Shown in pieces: positions 17,974 to 26,344 of a DNA stretch of 64,000 nt. Under the pieces are notes generated by a model. The model searched no databases. It saw nothing but the letters and a program-made list of their open reading frames with translations, and was not told the origin of the DNA. Numbering within the stretch: the first letter of the stretch is position 1; every line of letters starts with the position of its first letter. Source of the DNA: Asaia bogorensis (GTDB lineage: Bacteria > Pseudomonadota > Alphaproteobacteria > Acetobacterales > Acetobacteraceae). The stretch is from NCBI RefSeq assembly GCF_900465345.1, contig NZ_UEGO01000011.1, forward strand, positions 62,001 to 126,000, written 5' to 3'. The position numbers were made by a program, and so were the translations under genes.

Positions 17974-18717
17974 TCAGCGTCCTAGGTCCACAGAGTTATC
18001 CACAGGGTGTGGCATATCGTGTGCCGCACAAAGCTTGTCCCAGGACCGATAGATCGAGTCGATAAGAGAGTGCCTCCCGGCATTCGCAGGCAGGGCCTCT
18101 CCTATGGCAATGATGATTTCGCCCGGAGTCATCAACCAGCCACGGCGCGGCCAGTGGAGGCCGGAATTGGTAGCGACGGGAATGACAGGCACAGCCGCCT
18201 GCTTGGCCAGTGCGACTACGCCGGGCTGGAGGGGAACGCGTTCGCCAGGGACGGTTCTTGTCCCTTCAGGGAAGATGATGATCTGTCGGCCTTCGTCAAA
18301 ATGCTCCTGCGTCGCCTTCATCAGGGCGCGCAGTGCCTTCGCGCCCGCTGCGCGCTCGACGGGCACCATGCCGGACAGGATCAGCATGGGACCGATGAAC
18401 GGTATGCGGGTGAGCTCCTGCTTAATGACATAGGCCGGCTGTTGAGCAATGGTCATCCAGATGAAGCCATCGAAGAAAGACTGATGCTGCGAGGCGACAA
18501 GGCACGCCCCGGAAGGCAGGTTCTCGCGGCCGGTGACGGTGATGCGTATGCGACAGATCAGGCTCAGACCGCGCAAGGTGAGCGACGACCAGAGCTGGGC
18601 ATAGCGCAGGGCCAGCTTGTGGCGTCGCAGGGCGCGTATGGGCATGGCGATCACACCCATGATCAGGGTGAGGATGATGAAATAGCTCATGAAAAGCCAG
18701 GCGCGTATCCGGATCAT
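17974..18717 (-). CDS. plsC: 1-acyl-sn-glycerol-3-phosphate acyltransferase
   Basis: This 247-residue membrane-bound enzyme acylates lysophosphatidic acid to phosphatidic acid. The catalytic H-x4-D motif is HQSFFD (His78, Asp83), FIGPML and GMVPVER are the acceptor-binding region, and FPEGTR is the conserved phosphate-binding box. An N-terminal membrane helix spans about 7-27. It sits in the ftsE-ftsX-DUF218-plsC order seen in many alphaproteobacteria, 113 bases after the DUF218 gene. The last ten codons contain TTATCCACA on the plus strand, a DnaA-box sequence, here simply coding. Confidence 0.94.
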   Translation of the reverse strand: MIRIRAWLFMSYFIILTLIMGVIAMPIRALRRHKLALRYAQLWSSLTLRGLSLICRIRITVTGRENLPSGACLVASQHQSFFDGFIWMTIAQQPAYVIKQELTRIPFIGPMLILSGMVPVERAAGAKALRALMKATQEHFDEGRQIIIFPEGTRTVPGERVPLQPGVVALAKQAAVPVIPVATNSGLHWPRRGWLMTPGEIIIAIGEALPANAGRHSLIDSIYRSWDKLCAAHDMPHPVDNSVDLGR

Positions 18718-18830
18718 GCACTCCCCCAGTAGCGTCTCGATAACCCGATGTTCACTAGAGCATCACGTGGCAGGAGGGAAACGGCACCGCGCGGGATTCG
18801 GGGCCGGAATCGGTTTTCACCCGGATGGGT

Positions 18831-19421
18831 TCATGACTGGGGAGTGAGATTGACTCCCCGCGAGAGGCCCAGATGGGAGCCAATCCATTTGATGTATTCG
18901 TGCAGCAGTAGGCTGAATGTTGCGCGATTGGGGCTGCGTCTCAGCGCCGGTGAGCGGACAGGGTAGGGGTGGAGCACGACCTCCGGTGCGGCGCGATGGA
19001 TTTCAACCATAGCTCGCCGGATATGGTAGCCCGCCGTAACGACCAGCAGCGAACGGATATGGTTCTGCGTGGCCCACTGGGCCGTTTCCGACCCGTTGCC
19101 GATGGTAGACACCGCACGCCTGCCCAGTGTGATGCGCGACGCCAGTTCGGGTGTCAGGGATATCGGTGCATGTTCGCTGAGCTGGCTGAGTGTGGCATGG
19201 GGCCCAACCCCGGAGATTAGCAATTTGTGCCCAACCCCCTTGTCCAGCAGCTGAAGCGAGGTTTCGATACGGTCACGCCCCCCGGTCAGGGCAACGATGC
19301 CGTCGCAATGTACCGGATTGGACACCGGGTGGAGCGCATCGACGCAAAACCAGGCGAACCCTGCGCACCAGACGAGGGCCAGAACGAACACCAGAAACGG
19401 AACGGCCAGCCAGAATCTCAT
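18831..19421 (-). CDS. DUF218/YdcF-SanA-like membrane protein
   Basis: A 196-residue protein with one N-terminal membrane helix (FWLAVPFLVFVLALVWCAGF) followed by a DUF218 domain: DGIVALTGGRDRIE, LLISGVG, then GRRAVSTIGNGSETAQWA and LLVVTAGYHIRRAM. The ATG at 19421 is chosen because it overlaps the ftsX stop as ATGA; longer frames starting inside ftsX are unlikely. DUF218 proteins (ElyC, SanA, YdcF) are linked to envelope integrity and undecaprenyl-carrier metabolism, but the reaction is not settled. The arrangement after ftsEX suggests a cell-envelope role. Confidence 0.88.
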   Translation of the reverse strand: MRFWLAVPFLVFVLALVWCAGFAWFCVDALHPVSNPVHCDGIVALTGGRDRIETSLQLLDKGVGHKLLISGVGPHATLSQLSEHAPISLTPELASRITLGRRAVSTIGNGSETAQWATQNHIRSLLVVTAGYHIRRAMVEIHRAAPEVVLHPYPVRSPALRRSPNRATFSLLLHEYIKWIGSHLGLSRGVNLTPQS

Positions 19422-20326
19422 GGCAGCCGGCGCAACCATAGACGCACCGTCCCCTGAGCCACAACGAAGCTGAGGACAGCAACGAGCACCGGCACACAGG
19501 CGAGGGACTGTAGCAGGGCTGAAGGTATGGCGGCCCACAAGGCAAGCCATTGTTCATAGCTCTGGGGCCACGTTGTTGCAGCGGCGCCTGCCTGATCCAT
19601 GAAGGGCAGCAGCAGATGATAGAGTATGGCCAGTATCAGCCCGCCGAGCGCCGTGCCTATTACCCCTCCGCTCAGCCCGAGCAGGGCACTGCGCCAGGCG
19701 ATGCGTCGTGCGATCAGCCCGTCACGGGCGCCGAGGCCGTGAAGAATTTCAATAGTGCGCCGTCGTGCAATCAGCGTCATGCGCACGGAAAGTGTGGTCA
19801 CGCCAGCAGTGGCAAAACCGGCCAGCAACACGGCAAGCCACGCACAGGCCTGCAAAGTCTGGCCAAGAAGCATCAGGCGTTCGCCCCAGCGGGCATTTTC
19901 CTCGATGATGGCTGAGGGCGCGATCGTATCCAGTATGACGGGCAGATCGGTGACGGGGCCATCGCTGCGCCGCGTAATAGAGAGCACGACGGGCAGGTCT
20001 GACAGGCTGGCCTGCATCGTGCCAAGCCAGGGGCGAAGGATATCGCGCAGCCTCGCTTCGGGCAGAATTTCGACACTGGCGATGCCGGGATCGCTCTTCA
20101 GTACGGTAATCAGCTTGCGCGCTGTGTCTGCGGCATCGCCCGTAAAATCCGGAATTTCAATCGTGACCTGTCGGGTGGCGCCGTGGTCCCATTCGCGAGA
20201 AAGAACGCGTGCCGCATTCCAGCCGCCGAGTGCAAGGGCTGCGATTGCCGCCACAGCAGCGATCAGGGGTATCAGCCCCTGGTCGCGCCGGCCCAGATGC
20301 AGCCCATCAGGGAGCTTGCGGCTCAT
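19418..20326 (-). CDS. ftsX: Cell division protein FtsX
   Basis: This 302-residue permease-like protein forms a complex with FtsE that activates periplasmic peptidoglycan hydrolases during division. It shows an N-terminal cytoplasmic segment, membrane helix 1 (about 18-40), a large periplasmic domain, and three C-terminal helices with the FtsX core RRRTIEILHGLGARDGLIARRI. The start overlaps the ftsE stop (ATGA) and its stop overlaps the DUF218 start. Alphaproteobacterial FtsX proteins diverge strongly from E. coli, which fits the modest similarity seen here. Confidence 0.9.
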   Translation of the reverse strand: MSRKLPDGLHLGRRDQGLIPLIAAVAAIAALALGGWNAARVLSREWDHGATRQVTIEIPDFTGDAADTARKLITVLKSDPGIASVEILPEARLRDILRPWLGTMQASLSDLPVVLSITRRSDGPVTDLPVILDTIAPSAIIEENARWGERLMLLGQTLQACAWLAVLLAGFATAGVTTLSVRMTLIARRRTIEILHGLGARDGLIARRIAWRSALLGLSGGVIGTALGGLILAILYHLLLPFMDQAGAAATTWPQSYEQWLALWAAIPSALLQSLACVPVLVAVLSFVVAQGTVRLWLRRLP

Positions 20327-21156
20327 CGATCCCGTTCCCGCAGGGGGCGCGTGGCGGAGAGGAAGGGAGAGGTGGCATGGTCATCGGAATGACGAATGTC
20401 GTCGCCGCCATGAGTGGAGGTGTCAGAGCCTGAGGCATGAGTCTCAGGGTGATGCATCACCGGGGGTGGGACTGGTTTTTCGAGGCGGCCGTTACGCAGG
20501 CTGATACAGGGCAGCGGCATGGTCCGCAGCAGCGACTCGTTATGCGTGGCGACGATGACCGTCGTGCCTGTGCGGCTCAGAGCCCTCAATGCCTCGATGA
20601 GTTGCCAGCTTTGCGACTCAGCAAGGGCATTGGTCGGTTCGTCCGCCAGTAGCAGGGCCGGGCGGGTTACAAGAGCACGGGCGATGGCAACGCGCTGTCG
20701 CTCTCCCCCTGAAAGCTCATCAGGCAGGCTGCCCGATTTGGCCTCCAGATCGAGCCAGTCGAGGATAGATCCGATCTCACCCCTTATCGCGCTGTCGGAT
20801 TGGCCGGACAGACGTAAAGGAAGGGCGATGTTGTCATAAACGTTCAGTTCGCCAAGCAGGCGCAGATCCTGAGGGATGAAGCCGATGCGCTGCCTGATCT
20901 GCGCCAGTTGGCGGCGGCTGGCCCGGTCGGTTGCGACCCCGAGAATTTCGACCTTACCGCTCTCTGGCAGAGTCTCGGCATGGGCGAGGCGAAGCAGGCT
21001 GGACTTGCCCGCGCCGGAGGGGCCGGTCAGCCAGTAGAAGCTGCCTTGCTGGATGGTAAAATCGAGTCCCTCAAGGACCGGGCGCGCCATCTGGCGTTGC
21101 CCGGCCAGACGGCGACGGAGGGCATGGCGATAGCTGACGTTGTAGAACCGGATCAT
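20323..21156 (-). CDS. ftsE: Cell division ATP-binding protein FtsE
   Basis: A 277-residue ABC ATPase. The ATG at 21156 is used because MIRFYNVSYRH is the family's N terminus; the 23-residue upstream extension is not. Walker A GPSGAGKS at 45-52, signature LSGGE at 148-152, Walker B ALLLADEP at about 167-174 and the switch His205 are intact. It drives FtsX. Unusually, about 45 residues follow the normal end of the domain, rich in histidine and aspartate (six His between about 233 and 258). The gene overlaps ftsX by ATGA and follows a small membrane protein gene by 19 bases. Confidence 0.93.
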   Translation of the reverse strand: MIRFYNVSYRHALRRRLAGQRQMARPVLEGLDFTIQQGSFYWLTGPSGAGKSSLLRLAHAETLPESGKVEILGVATDRASRRQLAQIRQRIGFIPQDLRLLGELNVYDNIALPLRLSGQSDSAIRGEIGSILDWLDLEAKSGSLPDELSGGERQRVAIARALVTRPALLLADEPTNALAESQSWQLIEALRALSRTGTTVIVATHNESLLRTMPLPCISLRNGRLEKPVPPPVMHHPETHASGSDTSTHGGDDIRHSDDHATSPFLSATRPLRERDR

Positions 21157-21175
21157 GAAAGCCCCGGTCGCGTCA

Positions 21176-21616
21176 TTACATGTTGCGCGCGGCGACAGCG
21201 GAGACTGTCGCACCAAGGGCGGCAATGGCCATCAGCATGAAACCATCAAAAACAAGGCCGCTCGCTGTCATGACATGGCTGCCGATAGCGAGGTGATCAG
21301 GAATGCTTCCGACCACATGGTTCATGACGTCCTGCGCCTGAGGATCGGTCGAGGCCGTTCCGGTGGTGATGGCAGAAAGGGCCTTGGGCAGGGCCATCCA
21401 GCCAATGCCAAGTACGAGGCAAAGCGGTGCCAGAACCTCGGCCACCTGCTGCGCGAAATAGAAGGCGAAGTAGCAGACAGCCCAGAAAGCCGTGCGCAGG
21501 ACGGCAAGCCCGCTGCTGCTGCGTCCGCCTGTGCCAAGCCCGTTTGTGCCACGGGGCTCGCGGTCGTCGCTCGGCTGGCCTAGGCGTGACAGGGGCGGGC
21601 GGGGCGAAACTTCCAT
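21176..21616 (-). CDS. Hypothetical two-helix membrane protein upstream of ftsE
   Basis: A 146-residue protein with a proline/serine-rich cytoplasmic head (about 45 residues), a hydrophobic segment (about 50-80: FWAVCYFAFYFAQQVAEVL then LCLVLGIGWMALP) and a C-terminal helix (MLMAIAALGATVSAV). I do not recognise the family. The ATG at 21616 is preferred over the GTG at 21646 because GGAAG lies 6 bases before it. It is the first gene of the ftsEX operon, 19 bases ahead of ftsE, so a role connected to division or envelope is an inference from position only. Confidence 0.7.
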   Translation of the reverse strand: MEVSPRPPLSRLGQPSDDREPRGTNGLGTGGRSSSGLAVLRTAFWAVCYFAFYFAQQVAEVLAPLCLVLGIGWMALPKALSAITTGTASTDPQAQDVMNHVVGSIPDHLAIGSHVMTASGLVFDGFMLMAIAALGATVSAVAARNM

Positions 21617-21926
21617 GGGGCGCTTCCAGCTTGTCGTGATGGGCACGAATGAAGTGGCGTCCAGTCAGGGCTGGCCACGTTGACTGATCCTGAGGTAGCT
21701 GCCAGCGCGGCGAAATGCAATGATCAGCCTGAGATGCGGCCTCGCATCCATATGAACATCACGACCTGCACATGCCGCGTTGTGAGGGACCCCATAGCAG
21801 GCCAGATGGCATGAGCCTTCGACATGTCGCCATTTCTGCAGCCACCAGACGATAGAGGAACTCTTTTCGTCCTGAGGGCGCTGGCGAACTTGATCACTCC
21901 GGCAAACTCATGAGACCAGTGCATTC
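21617..21926. other. Divergent promoter region, ftsE operon and kinase pair
   Basis: This 310-base gap separates the minus-strand ftsE operon from the plus-strand kinase pair, so it should hold two divergent promoters. No coding potential or repeat stands out. A GGAAC at 21861 recalls the -35 of the alphaproteobacterial general stress sigma factor, but no matching -10 is found at the right distance. The kinase start at 21927 has only a weak GAGA-type ribosome binding site. Confidence 0.45.
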
Positions 21927-23798
21927 ATGACCCTGCAAGATGTGCCCCGTCCCGCAATCCTTCTCGTTGAGGAGTCGGATATACAGGCGCAAGCCCTTAC
22001 GCTTCTGCTTGAAGAGGCAGGGTTTGTCGTCCGGCGCGTGGCCAGCGGTGAAGAAGCCCTGACCTGCCTCGATGACGGCCTGCCGGATCTGGTGGTGGCT
22101 GACTACCACCTGCCTGGCATGAATGGCGGCCAGATGGCCCGTCAGTTCCGCATGAACGCCCAGACGCGCTCGATCCCCATCCTGATGCTGACCGAGGATG
22201 TCGGGCCCGGACTGGAGCGTGAAGGGCTCGAAAGCGGCGCGGATGCCTATATCTCCAAATCAGCCCATCCTGACCTGCTGGTGCTGCGCATCCGTGCGCT
22301 GCTGCGTGAGGGCTCGGATTTTCTTCAGGCCGAAGAGGCTGGACGTTTTCGCCGGGCGCGTATCGTTATCGTCACGAGCCCCCATACCGAGGATTTCGAG
22401 GACGAGCCGGGTGATAACGCCAATTGGGAGCGCGATTCCTCCGGTGCGTCTCTGGGGGAGCTGCTCTGGCGCGATGGCCATACAGTCACCACGGTTACCG
22501 CCTCGGGCGAGCTGATTCACGGGGGCTGGCTTGGGGGCGAGGAGGGGCCGGATTGTCTGGTGCTCGACCTCACATCGCGCCTGCTCGATGGCGTGAATTT
22601 CTGCCGCCGTCTCGATGCGCGCCGTCAGGATGTGCTCGAGGCCGGAGGGACATCCTTCCGGATTCTCGGCATTGTCGATGCTGACCGGTTCAGGCGTCAC
22701 TCTGCGGCAGATCTGTTCGATGCAGGGCTGGATGACCTGGTACCCAGCGACATTGCCCCCGATGTTCTAGCGTTGCGCATCCGGGTGCTTGTGCGTCGCA
22801 AGCTGGCTCAGGACGAGATCAGGCAGCAGGAAATCAAGCGTCAGGTGCGCGAAGTGGCGCTTCAGACCGCGCAGAGCGAGGCCCGCGCCATTGCTGCCAA
22901 GGCCGCGATGGCCGAGGCGCTGGCCCACGCCAATTCTGAACTTGCCGATGCCAATGCGCGACTGATCGAGACACAGGCGAAGCTGGTGCAGACAGCCAAG
23001 ATGGCCTCGCTCGGCGAGCTCGTGGCTGGCATTGCCCACGAGATCAACAACCCGCTCGCTTTCACTCTGGCGCATGAGGAAACCATCGCGCGCGCCCTGC
23101 AGCGGCTCACGGAGTCCGAGGGGCCTCTTCTGCCAGCACAGCTTGCGCTGCTCGAGAAATGTTCGAGCCGTATTGGTGCGATGCGGCTGGGGCTGCAGCG
23201 CATCCAGAATCTGGTGCTGAGCCTGAGGCGTTTCTCACGCCTCGATGAAAGCGCTTTTCAGGATACTGACGTGGTCGAGGCAATCGACACCGCGCTCGCC
23301 CTTCTAGCGCATAAATTCGGCCGCGAGATTACAGTGGAGCGCCATCTGTCGGCCCCACGCATGCTGGTCTGCCAGCCGGCTCTCCTGCATCAGGTGGTCA
23401 TGAATATCGTCAGCAACGCGGCCGATGCCATACGCTCGCGTGCCGAGGCAGAAGGGCTTGAGGCCGGGGCGCCGAGCGGCAAGATCGTGATCCGGACCGT
23501 TCTGAAGCAGGAGGGGGCGGATGCAAATTATGTGATCAGCGTGGCAGATGACGGACCAGGTGTGCCCGCCGCCCTGCGCGCTCGTGTGTTCGAGCCGTTT
23601 TTCACGACCAAGCCTGTCGGTATGGGAACAGGGCTGGGGCTGGCGATTGCCTATGGCGTGATCGAGGCGCATGGCGGCACGATTGATATAGAGGACGCGA
23701 ATCTCGAGGGTGGACGCGATGTGGGGGCCTGTTTCACGCTCTCCGTTCCGGTGCGCCTTACCCCTACGGGACCGGTGACGATAGGACGCAGCGCATGA
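21927..23798 (+). CDS. Hybrid sensor histidine kinase with two N-terminal receiver domains
   Basis: A 623-residue cytoplasmic protein. Receiver 1 spans about 9-127, with Asp59 (VVADYHLPGMNG) as the probable phosphorylation site, Thr89 and Lys111 in place. A second receiver-like region follows at about 143-290, with Asp214 in LVLDLTSRLLDG but a diverged acidic pocket, recalling the REC-REC of PleD. A coiled coil (about 290-355) leads to the H-box GELVAGIAHEINNPLAF (His371) and a HATPase domain (NIVSNAADAI, DDGPGVP, GMGTGLGLAI). There is no membrane segment, so its input is probably phosphotransfer or a cytoplasmic cue. The stop overlaps the next kinase start by ATGA, so both are made together. 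Confidence 0.9.
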   Translation: MTLQDVPRPAILLVEESDIQAQALTLLLEEAGFVVRRVASGEEALTCLDDGLPDLVVADYHLPGMNGGQMARQFRMNAQTRSIPILMLTEDVGPGLEREGLESGADAYISKSAHPDLLVLRIRALLREGSDFLQAEEAGRFRRARIVIVTSPHTEDFEDEPGDNANWERDSSGASLGELLWRDGHTVTTVTASGELIHGGWLGGEEGPDCLVLDLTSRLLDGVNFCRRLDARRQDVLEAGGTSFRILGIVDADRFRRHSAADLFDAGLDDLVPSDIAPDVLALRIRVLVRRKLAQDEIRQQEIKRQVREVALQTAQSEARAIAAKAAMAEALAHANSELADANARLIETQAKLVQTAKMASLGELVAGIAHEINNPLAFTLAHEETIARALQRLTESEGPLLPAQLALLEKCSSRIGAMRLGLQRIQNLVLSLRRFSRLDESAFQDTDVVEAIDTALALLAHKFGREITVERHLSAPRMLVCQPALLHQVVMNIVSNAADAIRSRAEAEGLEAGAPSGKIVIRTVLKQEGADANYVISVADDGPGVPAALRARVFEPFFTTKPVGMGTGLGLAIAYGVIEAHGGTIDIEDANLEGGRDVGACFTLSVPVRLTPTGPVTIGRSA

Positions 23799-25720
23799 AA
23801 CGGACCGAAATGAGCGTACCATTCGGGAGGAGCCGTATCCTCCTGGTGGATGATGAAGCCGAAATTCTGGTCGCGCTGACCGATCTGCTGGAAGATGAAT
23901 TCGATATTCTCTCCAGTACAGACCCGCTCGAGGCGCTCGAATTCCTGCGCAAGTCACCGGATATCGCGGTGATTGTCTCCGATCAGCGCATGCCCAACAT
24001 GACGGGCGATGTGATGTTGAGCAAGGCGCGGGACTATTCCGATGCGCGCGGGATTCTCCTGACCGGCTATGCTGATCTGGCCGCCGTGGTTGCCGCCCTC
24101 AATCAGGGCAGGATCCAGTTCTATGCCCACAAGCCGTGGGAATCCGACTCACTGCGCGCGATGGTGCGTGAGGTTGCAGCCCATCACCGTCTCGAGCGGG
24201 CATTGATGATGGAGCGCGTGCTTTTGCATGGCGCACTGGAATCGGTGCCGATGGATGTCGTGTTTTCCGAGGCCGATGGCACGGTACTGCGCCACAATAT
24301 CGAGGTCGAAGTCACGCCAGATAGCAGGGGCGATATCGCTGAGGACTCCCTGTTCAACGATGCCCTTCGGCCCGATATCGCCGCCATGCGTGAGGAAACC
24401 CGCAGCGAGGGCGAGGTCTCGCGGCTGGTTTCGGAGCATACGGCTGACGGGGTGAGATGGCACGAGATCACGCGCCAGACCCTGCCCTGGCCGCGCAATG
24501 CGCTGGGTGTCCCTTTCCCGAGCGCGCAGCGCTGGCAGATGATGCTCGACCGCGACGTGACTGAGCGCCTCGCCATGGAGGAGCGCCTGCGTCAGGATGA
24601 CAAGATGCATGCTCTTGGTACACTCGCCGGGGGGATTGCGCATGACTTCAACAACCTGCTGACCGCCATGCTGGGCTCGCTCGAATTGCTGCAGGACATG
24701 ACGCCTGCAGTAAACCCGACCGTGACCAAGCTCTTCGACAATGCCCTTGAATCGGCCCGCCGCGGTACGGTCCTGACCCGTCGTCTGCTCGAATTCGGCC
24801 GGCCGAAACCCATGGCGCTGCGTCCTGTCAATCTGGTCGAGATGATCTGGAGCATGCACGACCTGATCGTGCAGAGCCTGAGCCGGTCGAGCGATCTGCG
24901 CGGCGAAACGGGGCGCTGTACGATCGATCTCTCTGCCGTGCCACGTGATCTGGTCATGCCCTCCGTGATGAGTGACTCAGGCCAACTTGAAATGGCCCTG
25001 CTCAACCTTTGTATCAATGCCCGCGATGCCATGCCGGATGGCGGTGTCATCAGCATTGCGCTCAGCCATGAGGCTCATGCCCCTGAAGGCGAGCGTGTGG
25101 TGCTCTCGGTCGATGATCAGGGCTGCGGCATGCCGCCGGAAATCGCGCGCCGCATCTTCGAGCCTTTTTTCACGACGAAGGGCCTTGGGAGCGGCACGGG
25201 TCTGGGGCTTTCGACCATCTACGGGTTCCTGCAGCGCAGCGGCGGAGATATCCGTGTCGAGAGCACGCCGGGCGAAGGCACGCGCATGATCATGCTTCTG
25301 CCTGTCAGCCACAAGGCGATGGCAGGGACACAGCAGGAGGCGGTCGAGGCTGTTTCGGGGCCGCGCAAGCTGCGTGTGCTGCTGGCTGATGACGAACCCG
25401 GTGTGCGGCTCGTTACGGCGCAGTTTCTCTCGCAGGACGGTCATGAGGTGATCAGCGTTGCGGATGGCAAGGATGTGATTGCCTGCCTGGCTACGGGTGA
25501 ACATTTCGATCTGGTTGTGCTCGATCTGCTGATGCCGGGCATGGGCGGCCGCGAATGCGGCGCCATCCTGGCGGAGAAATATCCCGCTCTGCCGGTGCTT
25601 TACGTCAGTGGTTATGCCGACCCCGAAAACCTGCCTGCCGATGCTTTCGTGCTGGGCAAGCCCTTTACCCCGGTGGAGTTGCGTCAGGCAATCGCCACTA
25701 CGCTGCGTAACTGGGCATAG
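23795..25720 (+). CDS. Hybrid histidine kinase, REC-PAS-HisKA-HATPase-REC
   Basis: A 641-residue soluble kinase. The N-terminal receiver (about 12-128; Asp63, Lys113) has the SDQRMPNMTG and GYAD...FYAHKPW pattern of RpfG-like receivers. A PAS-like region follows (about 145-258), then the H-box LGTLAGGIAHDFNNLLTAML (His283), a HATPase domain (LCINARDAMP, DDQGCGMPPE, GSGTGLGLSTIYGF) and a C-terminal receiver (about 525-640; LVVLDLLMPGMGG). The C-terminal half is typical of blue-light/oxygen-type hybrid kinases. Translation is coupled to the upstream kinase by ATGA. Neither gene has a DNA-binding or enzymatic output, so the output lies elsewhere or is a phosphorelay partner. The next gene, hslV, starts 42 bases on. 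Confidence 0.9.
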   Translation: MKRTEMSVPFGRSRILLVDDEAEILVALTDLLEDEFDILSSTDPLEALEFLRKSPDIAVIVSDQRMPNMTGDVMLSKARDYSDARGILLTGYADLAAVVAALNQGRIQFYAHKPWESDSLRAMVREVAAHHRLERALMMERVLLHGALESVPMDVVFSEADGTVLRHNIEVEVTPDSRGDIAEDSLFNDALRPDIAAMREETRSEGEVSRLVSEHTADGVRWHEITRQTLPWPRNALGVPFPSAQRWQMMLDRDVTERLAMEERLRQDDKMHALGTLAGGIAHDFNNLLTAMLGSLELLQDMTPAVNPTVTKLFDNALESARRGTVLTRRLLEFGRPKPMALRPVNLVEMIWSMHDLIVQSLSRSSDLRGETGRCTIDLSAVPRDLVMPSVMSDSGQLEMALLNLCINARDAMPDGGVISIALSHEAHAPEGERVVLSVDDQGCGMPPEIARRIFEPFFTTKGLGSGTGLGLSTIYGFLQRSGGDIRVESTPGEGTRMIMLLPVSHKAMAGTQQEAVEAVSGPRKLRVLLADDEPGVRLVTAQFLSQDGHEVISVADGKDVIACLATGEHFDLVVLDLLMPGMGGRECGAILAEKYPALPVLYVSGYADPENLPADAFVLGKPFTPVELRQAIATTLRNWA

Positions 25721-25762
25721 CGCGGGCTTGTCTCTCTGCGCGCAGGGCTTATGTGAAGAGGC

Positions 25763-26344
25763 ATGCACACTCATTCCTCTTCCCCCCATGACCCTGTTGG
25801 CTGGCATGGCACCACCATCCTCTGCGTTCGTCGCGACGGACAGGTGGCCATGGCGGGTGACGGGCAGGTTACGCTTGGCCAGACGGTCATCAAGGGCAAT
25901 GCCCGCAAGGTACGGCGCATAGGGCCCAAGAATTCGATTCTCGCCGGGTTTGCCGGGGCGACAGCTGATGCCTTCACCCTGCTCGAGCGCCTTGAAGCCA
26001 AGCTGGAGCGCTATCCCGACCAGCTTGAACGGGCCTGTGTCGATCTGGCGAAAGACTGGCGCACGGATCGCTATCTGCGTCGGCTGGAGGCCATGATGGC
26101 GGTGGCCGATGCCCATCGCTCCTTCACACTGACCGGCAATGGCGACGTGCTTGAGCCTGAGGACGGAATCATCGCGATCGGCTCCGGCGGCAATTACGCG
26201 CTTTCGGCCGCGCGTGCGCTCATCGATATCGAGGGGCTGAGTGCCGAGGATGTGGCCCGCCGTGCGATGAAGATTGCGGGCGATATCTGCGTCTACACCA
26301 ATCATTCGGTCCGGGTGGAATTGCTGGGCGGAGAGTCGCTGTAA
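25763..26344 (+). CDS. hslV: ATP-dependent protease subunit HslV
   Basis: This 193-residue protein is the proteolytic subunit of the HslUV (ClpQY) complex. The catalytic N-terminal threonine is in GTTILCVRR; the expected mature end is Thr17, so a propeptide of 16 residues must be removed. [27 protein letters not shown] and [14 protein letters not shown] match the family throughout. The stop TAA overlaps the hslU ATG (26344), as usual for this pair. The longer propeptide is common in alphaproteobacteria, where E. coli has only Met. Confidence 0.97.
   Translation: MHTHSSSPHDPVGWHGTTILCVRRDGQVAMAGDGQVTLGQTVIKGNARKVRRIGPKNSILAGFAGATADAFTLLERLEAKLERYPDQLERACVDLAKDWRTDRYLRRLEAMMAVADAHRSFTLTGNGDVLEPEDGIIAIGSGGNYALSAARALIDIEGLSAEDVARRAMKIAGDICVYTNHSVRVELLGGESL

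Noticed and set aside
17725-18004. Two DnaA-box-like sites (TTATCCCCA at 17725 and TTATCCACA at 17996) suggesting a replication origin
   Set aside because: The second is coding sequence in plsC, only two boxes occur, and there is no AT-rich unwinding region with clustered boxes.
18748-18966. 72-residue plus-strand frame between plsC and the DUF218 gene
   Set aside because: Arginine-rich, overlaps the DUF218 gene, no support.
21850-21926. Stress sigma factor (EcfG-like) promoter suggested by GGAAC at 21861
   Set aside because: No suitable -10 element at 16-17 bases.
24977-26305. 442-residue antisense frame over the kinase and hslV
   Set aside because: It crosses two well-supported genes and shows no domain.
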